Assembly: GCA_036365455.1 (NCBI GenBank)
Contig: JAWQUS010000016.1
Location: 17,259,001-17,323,000 of the forward strand
Reading direction: 5' to 3'
DNA: 64,000 nucleotides
Source: Macrosoma leucophasiata
Lineage: Eukaryota; Arthropoda; Insecta; Lepidoptera; Hedylidae
Part shown: positions 13,701 through 21,924 of the stretch, piece after piece
How the letters are laid out: each line of letters opens with the position of its first letter
How positions within the stretch are numbered: position 1 is the first letter of the stretch
The notes under the pieces: generated by a model
Databases searched by the model: none
Told to the model about the DNA's origin: nothing
The model's input: the letters and a program-made list of their open reading frames with translations, nothing else
Translations under genes and position numbers: made by a program

Positions 13701-16700
13701 ATTTAATGAGTTAAAAAAATAAATAAGTGGAATAATAATGGCAACCCATTATACATCCCATTGCTGAGCACGAGTCTCTTCCCTTTTTGGGGGGAGGCCT
13801 GGAGCTTACTCTACCACTCTGCTACAATGCGGGTTGGTGGAGATATGGGTTAGTGGCCAACCCACTGTCGGATGTTTTCAAACCGCCCATAAGGTCTCCG
13901 ACAAGGTTTAACGACTGCTATCTATCGATAACAACCGGGCTTAACGTGCCCTCCGAAGCACGGAAACGCGCATTTTAATTTGCCACTAGCGGTCACCCAT
14001 CACACACTCGACTGCGCCCGTATCGCTTAACCGAGTAGATCGCTTTCGATCTACACCAGCCGCGGGGCCATGCGCGCTTCTACTACGTTACGAGTTAATT
14101 AATTTTAATTTCAATATCGTTAGCACTGCAACTGGCAAAACACAGTTAATTACAGGGATTACATAAATAATTTATTAGCGAAAAAAAATGCACGAAAGTG
14201 GGCGGGTGAAAACTTTATTTCAATGCCATTAACATAACGCGCGGAAGTTAGGAGACACGCTTCGCGTATCGTCAAAATGGTTCAACGTCCTCTAGTTCAT
14301 AAGCGGATTACACTGTCACTTATATTAAAAAATGCTGTTTCCGCAAATATTTTATACAAAACAGGACATGAAGCGATAGCTTACTTGGGGACACTTGGAC
14401 ACCCTCCGTCTACAGAAAGCTAAGACGGTAAGTGTGAGACTCCTACTCTAAGGCCGTAGTAGTACAAAGTAAAGTCATAGTGCAGTCAGACCGCACTACG
14501 ACTTTACTTAGAGCAAAGTATGCTTAGAACTGTCAGAAATGTATGGGTTTTGACAGTTCGAAGCATACTTTGCTCGAAAGTAAAGTCGTAGTGCGGTCTG
14601 TGAATCTCACACTAAGGTTGAGGTTCACAGACCGCATTACGACCTTATTTTCAGCAAAGTCAGCTCACCCTAAAACCTCGCGCGGTGTATCTTGCGCTTT
14701 AGCGACGGGGTCACGGGAACAGTTTAAGGATTGGAATATTTCACTCAAAACAAGACAGGAAGGGTGAAGGGCAGACTTTTTCTGACACGGGGTAATCCGG
14801 CATGGACACCCACCGTCTATAGAAAGCGAAGGTGGTAATCTGAGACGCCCACTCAATAAGACCCCGCGATGTTTTGACTTGTCTGCCTACAGCAACGGGG
14901 TCTCGACAATAGTTTAACAATTGAAATAGGTATTTCACCCAAAACAAGGCATTTACGCGAGGAAATCCTGTTCTGACACCTTTTATTATCCTGTTTTGAC
15001 CCCTTTTTTATCATAAAAAAGGTGAAAAACAAGCATGCAGCTCACGTTAAGTGATGACTGCAGCCTATAGACATCTAAACGAAAACCAAAGGTCTAAATG
15101 GAGATGCGTCACCACCCCTGAGACCTAAGTTAATACGTCTCTGTGATAGTTATTACGGGGCCATACATTACCATCTAACCGGAACACGATAGTGCTGAAC
15201 GCTACCATTAGGCGGCAGATAGATTAGGTAAGGTGCATATGCCCTCGAGTTCCTGCATTGGAACTCTTCCACCAGTTAAACACCTGATGTCGGGTGTCCA
15301 CCAGTTTCGACGTCTAGAGAAACAGAATGTGAGTACTGTTAAGCCCCTACTCAGTAAAATCTTAAGCCGTCTATGGAACAGTTTATGAAATCTATCCCAG
15401 TGCCAGAGAATAGATGCCTAGAGCCTCCGAGTATCGCTGCGGACTGAGGGACGGACGGACATGGTGAAACTATAAAGGCCTGCGCAGACGAAGTACTCTC
15501 CTCGGGGTACTTTTTATCAATATAGGTAGATCTCTTATAAACTGAATGCAATAACGCAAGAGTACCCCGAAAAGTCTTTGAGAATTTTTGTCCCCCAGGG
15601 ACAAAAGTCCTTCGTCTGCGCAGGCCTTTAGGGTTCCTTGTAGGTCACGGAACCTTAAAAACAACAACTAGGTAAGTATGTAAGTACGTATGATTCAACA
15701 CTCAACATTCAGATCACGCAACACAACGTGTAACTTGAATTAAAAACAAACTTTCGTGACCACTTGCCATCGAAAAGAAATAACGCGATTACTCTAGTTC
15801 CATACTTAAAGCTGAATTGCCTTAACAGAGGTCGATATCACCAAAGAGGCATTGGAAAGCAATGCTTCCGGGACATAGAGCAATACGGGCCACCGGCCGC
15901 GGCGGACCGGAGGGGAGTAGTCATATGCAGGCTTTCCCTCAGTCAAAGTACAAGCCGAAATGGTCCTACGCCTGGCGCTCAGATATTTGAATGTGTGCGT
16001 GAAATTGTTTATCAAAAAGATATTATCTTTGTTGTTTATGTATTTTCTTAAAGTCAAGGTATGAGTTTCGTAGTAATAGACAATTTTTGTAGTTTGTTTG
16101 TGTATCACACGTAGTTTCTCCCGCAAAAAATGACAGTCTGTTTTGCATAGGTAATAAACGCTATGGCTACTCGGAGTTCTCGGGCTACTCCGGCGGCCGG
16201 TGGCTCTATGTTCCAGAACAATCGACGCACTGATAAATTATCTACTTGTCTGCATCACTCCAGCCGAATGACGTCCACAGCTAGACAAAGCCTTCCCCAA
16301 AGATGCCCACAATAGTGTTGTACGTCATTAGGGGAGTCATTACGTCATATGCCATAATCGCCACGCTTGGGATATGGATTGACGATCGCAGTGACGGTAG
16401 TCTATAGCGGGACGCTGCTGCCCAACCCGCGTTATAGGTATTGCCTACCTATTGGAATGGTTTGACCGCCATTGTTCGGTTGAATGACTGCACCAGATTT
16501 AAGGCTTTAGCGTTATACCTCTATGGGCTTTAGAAAATAAAGATAAATGGGAAAGAAAAAATTGAGTTCGGGCAGGAATCGAACCTTAGGATAACCAGTC
16601 CAGCCGCTTTAGCACTAAGCTACCGTCCCACACCGATAGGTAGGTAGGTAGGTAGGTACGTCAAATTTTGCATTCCTTTTTTGAAGTCTCGCCTGATGTC

Positions 16701-18503
16701 AAATTTTTCTTTCCATTTTTCTTAAAAAAATATACCTACCTACCTATTCCTTTTTTGATTTTGAACTGATTACCGTGAATTGTAAGGCTTATCTCATCGA
16801 TTGAACATTACAGAATAGCAATTGCTCAAATGAAGCGCGCATGGCCCAGCGGCTGGTGTAGATCGTAAGCGATCTGCTCGGTTAAGCACTACGGGCGCGG
16901 TCGGGTAGTGTGATGGGTGACCGCTAGTGGCAAATTAAATGCGCGTTTCCGTGCTTCGGAGAGCACGTTAAGCCGTCGGTCCCGGTTGCTATCGATAGAT
17001 AGCAGTCGTTAAACCTTGTCGGAGGCCTTATGGGCGGTTTGAAAACATCCGACAGCGGGTTGGCCACTAACCCACCCACCTCCACCAATCCGCATTGGAG
17101 CAGCGTGGTGGAGTAAGCTCCAGGCCTCCCCCCAAAAAGGGGAGAGACTCGTGCCCAGCAGTGGGACGTATAATGGGTTGCCATTATTATTATATTATTA
17201 TTAATTGCTCAAAAGTTTGTGATACGGCAAAGAGTTCTTGCTGATCTGCAGTGAAAGATTTTATCCTATTGATGACAGGACTTTGTACCTAGTACTGATT
17301 CTGTTAGATGAGATACCTACCTACCAGAACCACTACCATTACTACCTACTAACCGAGTTCTTGAATGCAGAAAATAGAATTCGATTTCCGTGGCACTGAA
17401 CGTCGTTAAAGGCGATTAAATTTATAGTGGTGTTAAGTTTGAAACTGACCCAGGATGATAAAATCTAGTAGTAACAAGATGAAAACTAAGTAACCTTGAG
17501 AAAGCCTTGAATACTCATCATCATCATCATTTCAGCCGAAAGACGTCCACTGCTGAACAAAGGCCTCCCCCAAAGAATGCCACAACGAACGGTCCTGGGC
17601 CGCCCTCATCCAACTATTGCCCGCGACCTTCACAAGGTCGTCGGTCCACCTCGTGGGGGACCTGCCTACGCTTCGTCTTCCGGTACGCGGTCGCCACTCC
17701 AGAACTCTTCTGCCCCCAACGGCCGTCAGTTCTGCGAGCTATGTGCCCTGCCCACTGCCACTTGAGTTTCGCTATTCGGTGGGCTATGTCGGTTACTTTG
17801 GTTCTCATGCGGATCTCCTCGTTTCTGATTCGATCTCGCAGAGAAACTCCGAGCACAGCCCTCTCCATTGCTCTCTGAGTGACCTTGAGCCTTCTTATGA
17901 GGCCCATAGTGAGCGACCGACTTGAATACTAATTGGACTTAATTCACTTGCCCCTGCAGTACAGGACATGGTAAAAAAGGATTCTAGTGACTCGTTGAGC
18001 TCTTGAATGGAGAACATGGTAGATTGGACCAAATTGGTAGGTACCTACCTACCTGTGTTCTTAGCGTGATTGGATGATGATTTATTGATTCATTCTTTTG
18101 ATCAATGCCAGGTTATTAATATGGATCTCAATGTAGTAGGTAGGTACCTAGATGCGTGGGTACTCTTGCAGTCTAAGCCGCTACGCCTCTGTGCCCGAAA
18201 TTATGGGGCTGTTCATTGCCATTTAACTGGAACACGATAACACTGAATCTAGGTAAATAGGTACGTACTACCTACCATGTCACATAAAGCCTACGCCCTG
18301 GAGGGACGTTACAAATGGCTCTACCACCAAACATATTTTTAATGATTTCATTATTCTAATGAATAACAAATGAAACAGGCCATAATAATACCTGCATATC
18401 ACATAGTTTCGAAGTAATCTAATCTACTTGCAGTCGGACAGATAATAATCCGAAATACCTGTAGGTACCTAAGTACTCACTTATGAAATCTGTCGGTGGT
18501 CAT
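3793..18503 (-). CDS. Sans: Sans / USH1G orthologue, N-terminal part (two exons, continues off the left edge)
   Basis: Scaffold protein with N-terminal ankyrin repeats. In vertebrates SANS (USH1G) works with myosin VIIa and other Usher proteins in stereocilia; in flies Sans acts in actin-based bristles. Joining minus-strand 18503-18481 to 3936-3793 gives MTTDRFHK, then [17 protein letters not shown], then [20 protein letters not shown]. From memory this closely matches the start of human USH1G ([26 protein letters not shown]). Exon 1 ends in phase 2 at a GTGAGT donor. Exon 2 starts after TTTCAG and supplies the missing codon base. Only the first ankyrin repeat lies in the window; the remaining repeats, central region, SAM domain and C-terminus should lie left of position 1. 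The ATG has A at -3 (AAAATG). I am very sure of exon 2 and fairly sure of exon 1, because phase, donor and protein start all agree. Confidence 0.9.
5031..5321 (+). mobile_element. MITE family T with long inverted ends
   Basis: One of three copies. The ends (GACCAACACGGGCCACCGG and its partner) carry the AGTAGCCA / TGGCTACT block. Flanked by TA on both sides, as for Tc1/mariner-type insertion. The right end has lost part of the inverted repeat. Confidence 0.8.
5385..5870 (+). repeat. tRNA-headed SINE split by a hAT MITE
   Basis: The head has an A-box-like TTGGTCCAGCGGTG and, after the MITE, a B-box-like GGGTGCGATCTCC. The body runs to a (CTTA)n-like tail near 5860. The 184-bp MITE at 5446-5629 interrupts the tRNA-like region. 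Confidence 0.6.
5446..5629 (-). mobile_element. hAT-type MITE, 184 bp, inside a SINE
   Basis: Reverse-orientation copy of the element at 3558 and exactly the same length. The flanks GTCTAAAC and GTCAAAAC match at 7 of 8 positions, a decayed 8-bp target duplication. Confidence 0.88.
6130..6195 (+). promoter_or_regulatory. possible core promoter and non-coding first exon
   Basis: GATATATATAG is followed about 30 nt later by a C/A-rich segment that ends ACAGACAGTG|GTAAGTACC, a perfect donor. There is no ATG before the donor. It would be antisense within the Sans intron. Could be chance. Confidence 0.22.
6812..7022 (-). mobile_element. LINE 3' end with (TTCTGA)n tail
   Basis: Nearly identical to 39652-39852. 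On the minus strand it ends ATGAGTTTCTGATTCTGATT, a hexamer tail typical of non-LTR elements. The second copy is joined to reverse transcriptase sequence, which supports the class. Confidence 0.72.
7214..7453. mobile_element. MITE with GGGTTGCCAGA ends
   Basis: Left end GGGTTGCCAGAAC; right end inverted GGGTTGCTAGATATC; both flanked by TA. About 240 bp, non-coding. Confidence 0.62.
7870..8240 (+). mobile_element. retroposon 3' end with poly(A) tail
   Basis: A GC-rich segment starting CTCTGCCTGTCGTAAGAGGC and ending in a long A/G-broken A run at 8216-8238. Recalls lepidopteran R1-type or SINE 3' regions, but I cannot assign it firmly. No open frame of interest. Confidence 0.5.
8255..8790 (+). 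repeat. three tandem family A head segments
   Basis: Three partial family A units follow each other (about 8255-8425, 8453-8625 and 8630-8790), each running from the head to the GTCAGAGAGGCAAAAC region and then restarting at TACTGGTGG or GGGGTAGAG. None continues to the 3' tail. Confidence 0.6.
8797..8905. repeat. degenerate short inverted element
   Basis: ATTAATCACGTGAGGC at the left and GATATCACGTGTATT at the right form a weak inverted pair around a G-rich core. Probably a MITE remnant. Confidence 0.35.
9005..9290 (-). repeat. family A retroposon, near full length
   Basis: Runs from TTATGTAATGCAAGTGGCAA to GAGCTCTGCCACCAGTAA, containing GGAACACGATAGTGCTGAAC. One of the better preserved copies. 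Confidence 0.85.
9561..10315 (+). mobile_element. non-autonomous Helitron, 755 bp
   Basis: Starts TCCTACTACTATTATAAAGG after an A. Ends CGCGGGCAAAAGCTAG before a T, with a stem CGCGA/TCGCG just upstream of CTAG. There is no target duplication. It has an internal 31-bp tandem duplication around 9668-9730 and a GC-rich patch at 10130-10215. No Rep-helicase coding is present. Confidence 0.8.
10395..10672 (+). repeat. family A retroposon lacking the first ~40 bp
   Basis: GGTAGTGTACAGCACTATCG through TTCCTTACATAAAAAATG, with the A-rich tail present. Confidence 0.82.
10731..10760. repeat. (TA)n microsatellite
   Basis: About 15 TA units between two family A fragments (10395-10672, and a minus-strand scrap at about 10765-10835). 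Confidence 0.9.
11130..11385 (+). mobile_element. LINE family D 3' end (coding tail fragment)
   Basis: Broken translation includes [27 protein letters not shown] and [16 protein letters not shown], then the motif LA-stop before ATACATACATACA. Matches the tail at 22310-22600 and 35140-35255. It is the C-terminus of a non-LTR polyprotein. Confidence 0.7.
11667..11706 (+). mobile_element. MITE family P, left part
   Basis: CCTCTTATTCATAAACGTCC up to ACGTTTTAGCT. The right part lies at 12903-13018. The gap holds two LINE 3' ends and a Helitron. Confidence 0.6.
11985..12398 (+). mobile_element. LINE family E 3' end with (TTTCTA)n tail
   Basis: Reverse-strand counterpart at 34296-34690 shares TTTAAAAGAGCTCTTACTGA (or its near match) and GTAGCGGAGTTCTTCTCAGT. 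It ends in TTTCTATTTCTATTTC, a typical LINE tail. Confidence 0.72.
12399..12575 (+). mobile_element. LINE family F 3' end
   Basis: Shares AACTTAGCAAA, GACAAAC, TGTGTTCTTCA and GCAAATAAACTTAT in order with the minus strand of 55072-55215. Both end in short TTA-rich tails. Confidence 0.6.
12578..12901 (-). mobile_element. non-autonomous Helitron
   Basis: Minus-strand 3' end CGCGCGAACAGCTAG, 5' end TC at 12901-12900; flanks A and T as expected. Inside are the usual CGGTGAAGCCGTTCC-like and GACAGACAGACAGACA segments. Confidence 0.72.
12903..13018 (+). mobile_element. MITE family P, right part
   Basis: ACTATAGAATACTTTGTC through AATACGTTTACGAATAAGGG, the right two thirds of the 146-bp element. 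Confidence 0.68.
13275..13545. mobile_element. MITE family Y with ~55-bp inverted ends
   Basis: ACGGATTTATCTCGCGTATA followed by TTAAACTAAAATGATTTTTA is repeated in inverted order at 13484-13530. The core has GGGACCACGGAAGCTGAAAA and CGAAACGTCGGGTT, which recurs at 59035-59165. Non-coding; the open frame at 13366 is a shadow. Confidence 0.75.
13681..14084 (-). repeat. 5S-rRNA-headed SINE, copy 1
   Basis: Flanked by a perfect 13-bp duplication ACGTTACGAGTTA (13668-13680 and 14085-14097). The head on the minus strand begins GAAGCGCGCATGGCCCCGCG and includes a 5S-like GGTTAAGCGATACGGGCGC. The tail is (AAT)n. Confidence 0.85.
14390..14960. repeat. unnamed compound repeat
   Basis: Two related units share GGACACCC(A)CCGTCTA(T/C)AGAAAGC (14400 and 14802) and GACGGGGTC or AACGGGGTC with ACAGTTTAA or ATAGTTTAA. 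A palindromic element (14488-14599) lies inside the first. Origin unknown. Confidence 0.5.
14488..14599. repeat. 112-bp near-perfect palindrome
   Basis: Arms AGACCGCACTACGACTTTAC then (T/C)...GAGCAAAGTATGCTT pair across a 9-nt centre, with a few mismatches. Either a short palindromic MITE or the precursor-like fold of a small RNA. Confidence 0.75.
15012..15275 (-). repeat. family A retroposon, near full length
   Basis: AAAAAGGTGAAAAACAAGCA to GGAACTCTTCCACCAGT, with GGAACACGATAGTGCTGAAC inside. Confidence 0.83.
15474..15629. mobile_element. MITE with 20-bp perfect inverted ends
   Basis: AAAGGCCTGCGCAGACGAAG at 15474-15493 and its exact reverse complement at 15610-15629. A second inner pair (TCGGGGTACTTTT and AGTACCCCGAAAAG) is partly inverted. 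Non-coding. Confidence 0.8.
15878..16206 (-). mobile_element. MITE family T, longest copy
   Basis: Ends GAGCAATACGGGCCACCGGC and the inverted GAGCCACCGGCCGCCGG, flanked by TA (15876-15877, 16207-16208). Internal sequence matches the reverse complement of 61199-61501. Confidence 0.82.
16254..16340 (-). mobile_element. RTE-type LINE 3' end, degenerate
   Basis: CAGCCGAATGACGTCCACAG and GCCTTCCCCAAAGATGCC match the ending of the LINE at 17514-17925. Confidence 0.5.
16560..16728 (-). repeat. tRNA-headed SINE fragments
   Basis: Minus-strand head at 16575-16635 carries a B-box-like GGTTCGATTCC and an A-box-like TAGCTTAGTGC; a plus-strand scrap at 16683-16728 has GTCAAATTTTTCTTTCCATT, the body of the SINE at 54668. 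A short GTAG run (16634-16656) separates them. Confidence 0.6.
16831..17202 (+). repeat. 5S-rRNA-headed SINE, copy 2
   Basis: Flanked by AATTGCTCAAA (16820-16830 and 17203-17213). The head has ATGGCCCAGCGGCTGG (A-box-like), then GGTTAAGCACTACGGGCGCG and GTGATGGGTGACCGC, which follow the 3' half of 5S rRNA. The 3' end has GCCCAGCAGTGGGACGTATA and an (ATT)n tail. Confidence 0.88.
17514..17925 (-). mobile_element. RTE-type LINE, C-terminal fragment
   Basis: Encodes [20 protein letters not shown] and [18 protein letters not shown], the region after the RT domain in RTE elements, then frame breaks. The 3' end is GCAGTGGACGTCTTTCGGCT followed by (ATG)n, the classic RTE tail. 5'-truncated and dead. 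Confidence 0.85.
18145..18330 (-). repeat. family A retroposon, degenerate
   Basis: AACACGATAACACTGAA and CATAAAGCCTACGCCCTGGA mark the head half. It lies about 150 bp from Sans exon 1, just inside the intron. Confidence 0.6.
18481..18503 (-). CDS. Sans: Sans coding exon 1 (23 nt)
   Basis: Encodes MTTDRFHK with the last Lys codon split AA|A. The donor is GTGAGT at 18480-18475. RFHK before an Ala-Ala-Arg/Lys-Asp-Gly run is what I expect of insect Sans proteins. At 23 coding nucleotides it is too short for ORF callers. Confidence 0.82.
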
Positions 18504-18730
18504 TTTGCAGGGTTTGATAAACAGTCCAAATATAACCAACTGCCGGAAGTTTGTTCAACTCATTTTAACCGAAAGTTGTCGCTCACACCGCGAAATTGAT
18601 AATGCGAGAAAGTATTTTGTCACAGTTCACTCAATTTCTATTCTATTTAGTTTATTTTCACATTATTCTGTCACTTGTAAAAACACAGATGTTTTAGGAT
18701 TATGACACCACTTTTAAAATATTTCTAACG
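18504..18730 (-). promoter_or_regulatory. Sans 5' UTR and promoter region (inferred)
   Basis: Placed by position only: it lies directly upstream of the Sans start codon and carries no recognisable repeat. No TATA box or clear initiator was seen. A non-coding upstream exon cannot be excluded. Confidence 0.4.
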
Positions 18731-19012
18731 ATCAAAATAATATTATTACACTTATTAACATAATATTTAAACTACGATCAATTTAAAACTTTTATTTTGG
18801 ACGAAGTTTTCAACAATATTCACCGGTCAATGATCGCAAGCGCGTGAAGCGCGTCTGGCAAAAAAATGAATGAACAAGTTGAACAACTGTGAAGTTGGCA
18901 ACAAATGGGCGATTCATTGACCTTTGTTATTTGACGCTATCAGAGACATCTATCGTTGATATTTGAAGCTTAACAATGACATCTGTTGCCGAGTAGATTT
19001 TTATATTAAATT

Positions 19013-19080
19013 TGAGCGCCATCTATACTTCGTTTAAATATATTTTATTTGTTCCGCTGGTTAATAGATGGCGCCACCTT
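19013..19080. promoter_or_regulatory. inverted pair of GCGCCATCTAT motifs
   Basis: GAGCGCCATCTATAC and, about 45 bp on, AATAGATGGCGCCACC. The same word occurs at about 54880 (TAGCGCCATCTATTGCC). It resembles the core bound by CTCF (AG-x-GGCGC). Located about 0.5 kb upstream of Sans. Function is inference only. Confidence 0.35.
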
Positions 19081-19308
19081 AGACTTCGAAACTTCGAATA
19101 TTTTGTTCAAAAACTTTGCGACTTAGGTACCTTTATAACAATAAGTGCCGATACATTATATTTACATGTATTATTATGATTCATTTTGTTCTTGCTGCTT
19201 GTTAAAAAATATAACTTAACATCAGTGTGCCTACAATATTCCAGATATACTTTGCAACTGGTAAGAAAATATTAATAAGAGTGTCTTATAAGTACCTAAG
19301 TCCTAAAA

Positions 19309-19491
19309 TCCCTTCTAATATTGTAAATGCGAAAGTAACTCTGTCTGTCTGTTACCTTTTCACGTCCAAACGACTGAACCGATTTTAATGAAATTTGGTA
19401 CAGAGATAGAGCCTACTTTGAGAAAGAACATAGGCTACTTAGTTACTTATAAAACGACATACACGCGGACGAAGCCGCGCGCAACAGCTAG
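19309..19491 (+). mobile_element. short non-autonomous Helitron, 183 bp
   Basis: Starts TCCCTTCTAATATTGTAAAT after A. Ends GCGCGCAACAGCTAG before T, with stem GCGG/CCGC 13 nt before the end. The central ACTGAACCGATTTTAATGAA segment is typical of the lepidopteran family. Confidence 0.88.
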
Positions 19492-20030
19492 TGAGACAAT
19501 AAAAACTACCATGAAGTCTGGTTATGTAGGCCGCTATATCAAATGTGAGATCCTGAGATCCCGCGGTCGATCTGCGGTTCAAGAAGTTCAAGAACAAAGT
19601 CTTTTAAGTTAAACTGTAATGAAATTGTAGTGTCCCGAAAAACTACTATCCATAGGTACTTACATTCGCTCCGTATTTCCTGGATCTCAACTAAAGAACG
19701 CAACTGACGGATCCTACATGCATGCACTCTTTTTCTTTTAATACAGCGTTGCGTTGTTTTCGTTCTACACTAGCCGAAAGATCGGTCTTTGGGATAATAC
19801 GTGCATAAACTTAACCTACCTACATTTTTCATAGGTAAGTATTTAAGACAGTGTAGTACCTACCAACCTATGTAGCGATGTGCAAAGTTTCGTTGTAATG
19901 TGTTCCATCCCCCATTAATCACGCTACTTAACGCTGTTACAGTCTGTTTCATAATTTTTACATACCTAATCAAATTATACCTACTTACCGTCTGATGTGA
20001 TGTCTTACCCCCAGATGATGGGGTTACCTA

Positions 20031-20221
20031 AAGTGGGTGATCCGTTGACGATATTTTACCGCGGTCTCAGGATTTCAAGCATGCACGAAGAGCCAACGAC
20101 CCAAACCAACAACTTTTAAAACCGCGGTTTTGTAGGTGCTCCATTGGCGGTTTATTTATACCTTTAGCTCGCAGGGTCGTGGCGTTCCAGCGGTCTTAGC
20201 TTGCCAATGGATCACCCGCTT
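20031..20221. mobile_element. MITE with 17-bp inverted ends
   Basis: AAGTGGGTGATCCGTTG and the inverted AAGCGGGTGATCCATTG (15 of 17). The core has ACCGCGG and AACCGCGGTTTTG. Confidence 0.65.
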
Positions 20222-20316
20222 AAACCTTGGAATGTTTGAAACGTCTGAAATTTCACGTTGGCCTCGAGATTTCTAGATAAATGACAATAAAAAAAAACAA
20301 AAACTTTATTAAACCT

Positions 20317-20366
20317 AGTTAAAATAAAATCTGTGTATTGTATTATACACAGATTTTATTTTAACT
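20317..20366. repeat. 21-bp perfect hairpin
   Basis: AGTTAAAATAAAATCTGTGT+A at 20317-20337 pairs exactly with 20346-20366 across an 8-nt loop. AT-rich; no element boundary recognised. Confidence 0.9.
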
Positions 20367-20513
20367 TTACCTACAGATTACATGAAAACCTATGAGAAGT
20401 GGAAAACTGTGAACGCAAGTCCAACTCACAATCAAAACTTGGTCGTTTTTATAAATACAGATGACAAAGACAATGTCTATGCCTAAGTTGCACAAAGATA
20501 TTTGTTAAAGTTA

Positions 20514-20682
20514 AAGTTATTGTAACATTTCATATCCTTGTTTTTATATTATTTCGCATTAACACATTCTTGTGAAATATATTTTTTTTATTTTTAAAGA
20601 AAAATGGAAAAAAAATCATATCCTTCTCTCATTTAACAAATGCCTTTAAGCTATAGAAGGATGTGAAATGGTACAATAACTT
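20514..20682. mobile_element. TIR element holding a SINE body fragment
   Basis: 27-bp ends starting AAGTTATTGTAACATTTCAT match at 24 of 27. The centre (TTATTTCGCATTAACACATT, AAGAAAAATGGAAA) is the 3' body of the tRNA SINE at 54668, so one element has absorbed part of the other. Confidence 0.65.
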
Positions 20683-20723
20683 ATCAAATATATTGGTGCA
20701 ACCCAGGCTAAGAGCTTTCCTTT

Positions 20724-21044
20724 AAAGGAGAAGTTCCACGTTGGGCCCGCACCTTGTACACTATATCAAAAGTTAGAGAAAAATACGCAGAATCATGGAA
20801 AAATACTCAAAAAATGATTTGAATTTGTCGGAAATATTTATTTTACGTAATTTTTGTATGACAGGAATATGTTGCCATATCGCTACCATGACATTCTTGT
20901 TTTCGAAATATACTTACGACAGTTAATTGAAGATTTAATAAACGATTTGAATAGCTGAAAATGATTTAGTATTTTATGCTTCATCTCTCAATATAATCTA
21001 CATGGTGCGGGCCCAAGCTCCATACGTTTTGGAACGTCTCCTTT
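20724..21044. mobile_element. MITE with TTGGGCCCGCACC ends
   Basis: AAAGGAGAAGTTCC and TTGGGCCCGCACCTTGTA at the left; inverted AAAGGAGACGTTCC and TTGGGCCCGCACCATGTA at the right. About 320 bp, AT-rich core. Confidence 0.7.
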
Positions 21045-21059
21045 CTCTATTTACTGAAG

Positions 21060-21924
21060 CGCGTGACCGATGAGCCGTTCAAACGTAAATCTTGTGGTGA
21101 GCCTCTAAGATAATCGGTGCGAATCCCTAGAGGTTTGGTGTGACTACTCTTCGAAGAACCCTCTTGTGCACCAAACTTAAACCCCCAGGAAGATTATATT
21201 TTCAAAGTAGTGCAAGCCCCTATCAAGGACAAAATAATAGCATGTCTCTAACTATTATTTTATGATGAGATGTTTATACCTATAACTGAGGTGTCGCTTA
21301 CCATGAATTGTTTTTTTTTATGTTTGTCTTATTAATATGTACCAGAGATCGCCTTGTTGGTGTGACAAATACATAAATAAATAAATGATAATTAATAAAT
21401 AATGATTTTTGTGCTTATATTATACCGTTGGGATATTTGTCAAGGTTGATGCTCATCGTGGTTGATATTTCAACAGAAAAAACGTGTTTACACGTCTTAG
21501 TGCGGCTTTCACCGTTTGCTCTGAGAAATGAGTTTAATGAAAGGTGGTTTAACTTAAAATTTACATCCAATTTCAACCATATCACGAACAATTTCGTTGG
21601 TGACATCCTTATAGTGTTACTGAATTTGTTTAAGAAATTAAAACACGTTTTAATACGACGGTGAAAACTGCATTTTTAAGACTAATTGACATTGGGTTTT
21701 AAAGATGTGATAGGTTAATAATACCTACCTATGGCGTGCATTACTTATAGGCATTTCAGGAACTACCATTCGTTCACAACTTAGGTAAAGTTCGCATATT
21801 ATGTCTGATGTAACCCGCAACGCCCTAAGCCGAAATTTTGAGATCTTGATCTTATGAGTATGACTGTCATAGGGACTTACTCATAAGAATAACAGTATCC
21901 ATCTCTCTCTATCAGTATTTTGAC
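21060..21924. other. unassigned DNA
   Basis: A possible LINE 3' end with an (ATAA)n tail closes near 21392. The overlapping open frames on both strands at 21415-21664 look like chance. Nothing else recognised. Confidence 0.4.

Larger units (their letters stand above)
3937..18480 (-). other. Sans intron 1 (14.5 kb, repeat-filled)
   Basis: GT-AG intron between the two Sans exons. It holds MITEs, SINEs of three classes, several LINE 3' ends and two Helitrons, in both orientations. No conserved coding exon was seen inside it. Stretches such as 5875-6810 and 4000-5020 show nothing I can name beyond short degenerate fragments. Confidence 0.75.

Noticed and set aside
16850..16960. 5S rRNA gene
   Set aside because: Only the 3' half resembles 5S rRNA; the unit is dispersed with target duplications, so it is a SINE.
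16924..17184. 86-codon frame repeated at 30649 and 55946
   Set aside because: Same peptide arises wherever the 5S SINE is read backward; it is a non-coding SINE.
20514..20682. independent gene or ncRNA from the inverted ends
   Set aside because: Explained as a TIR element holding a SINE fragment.
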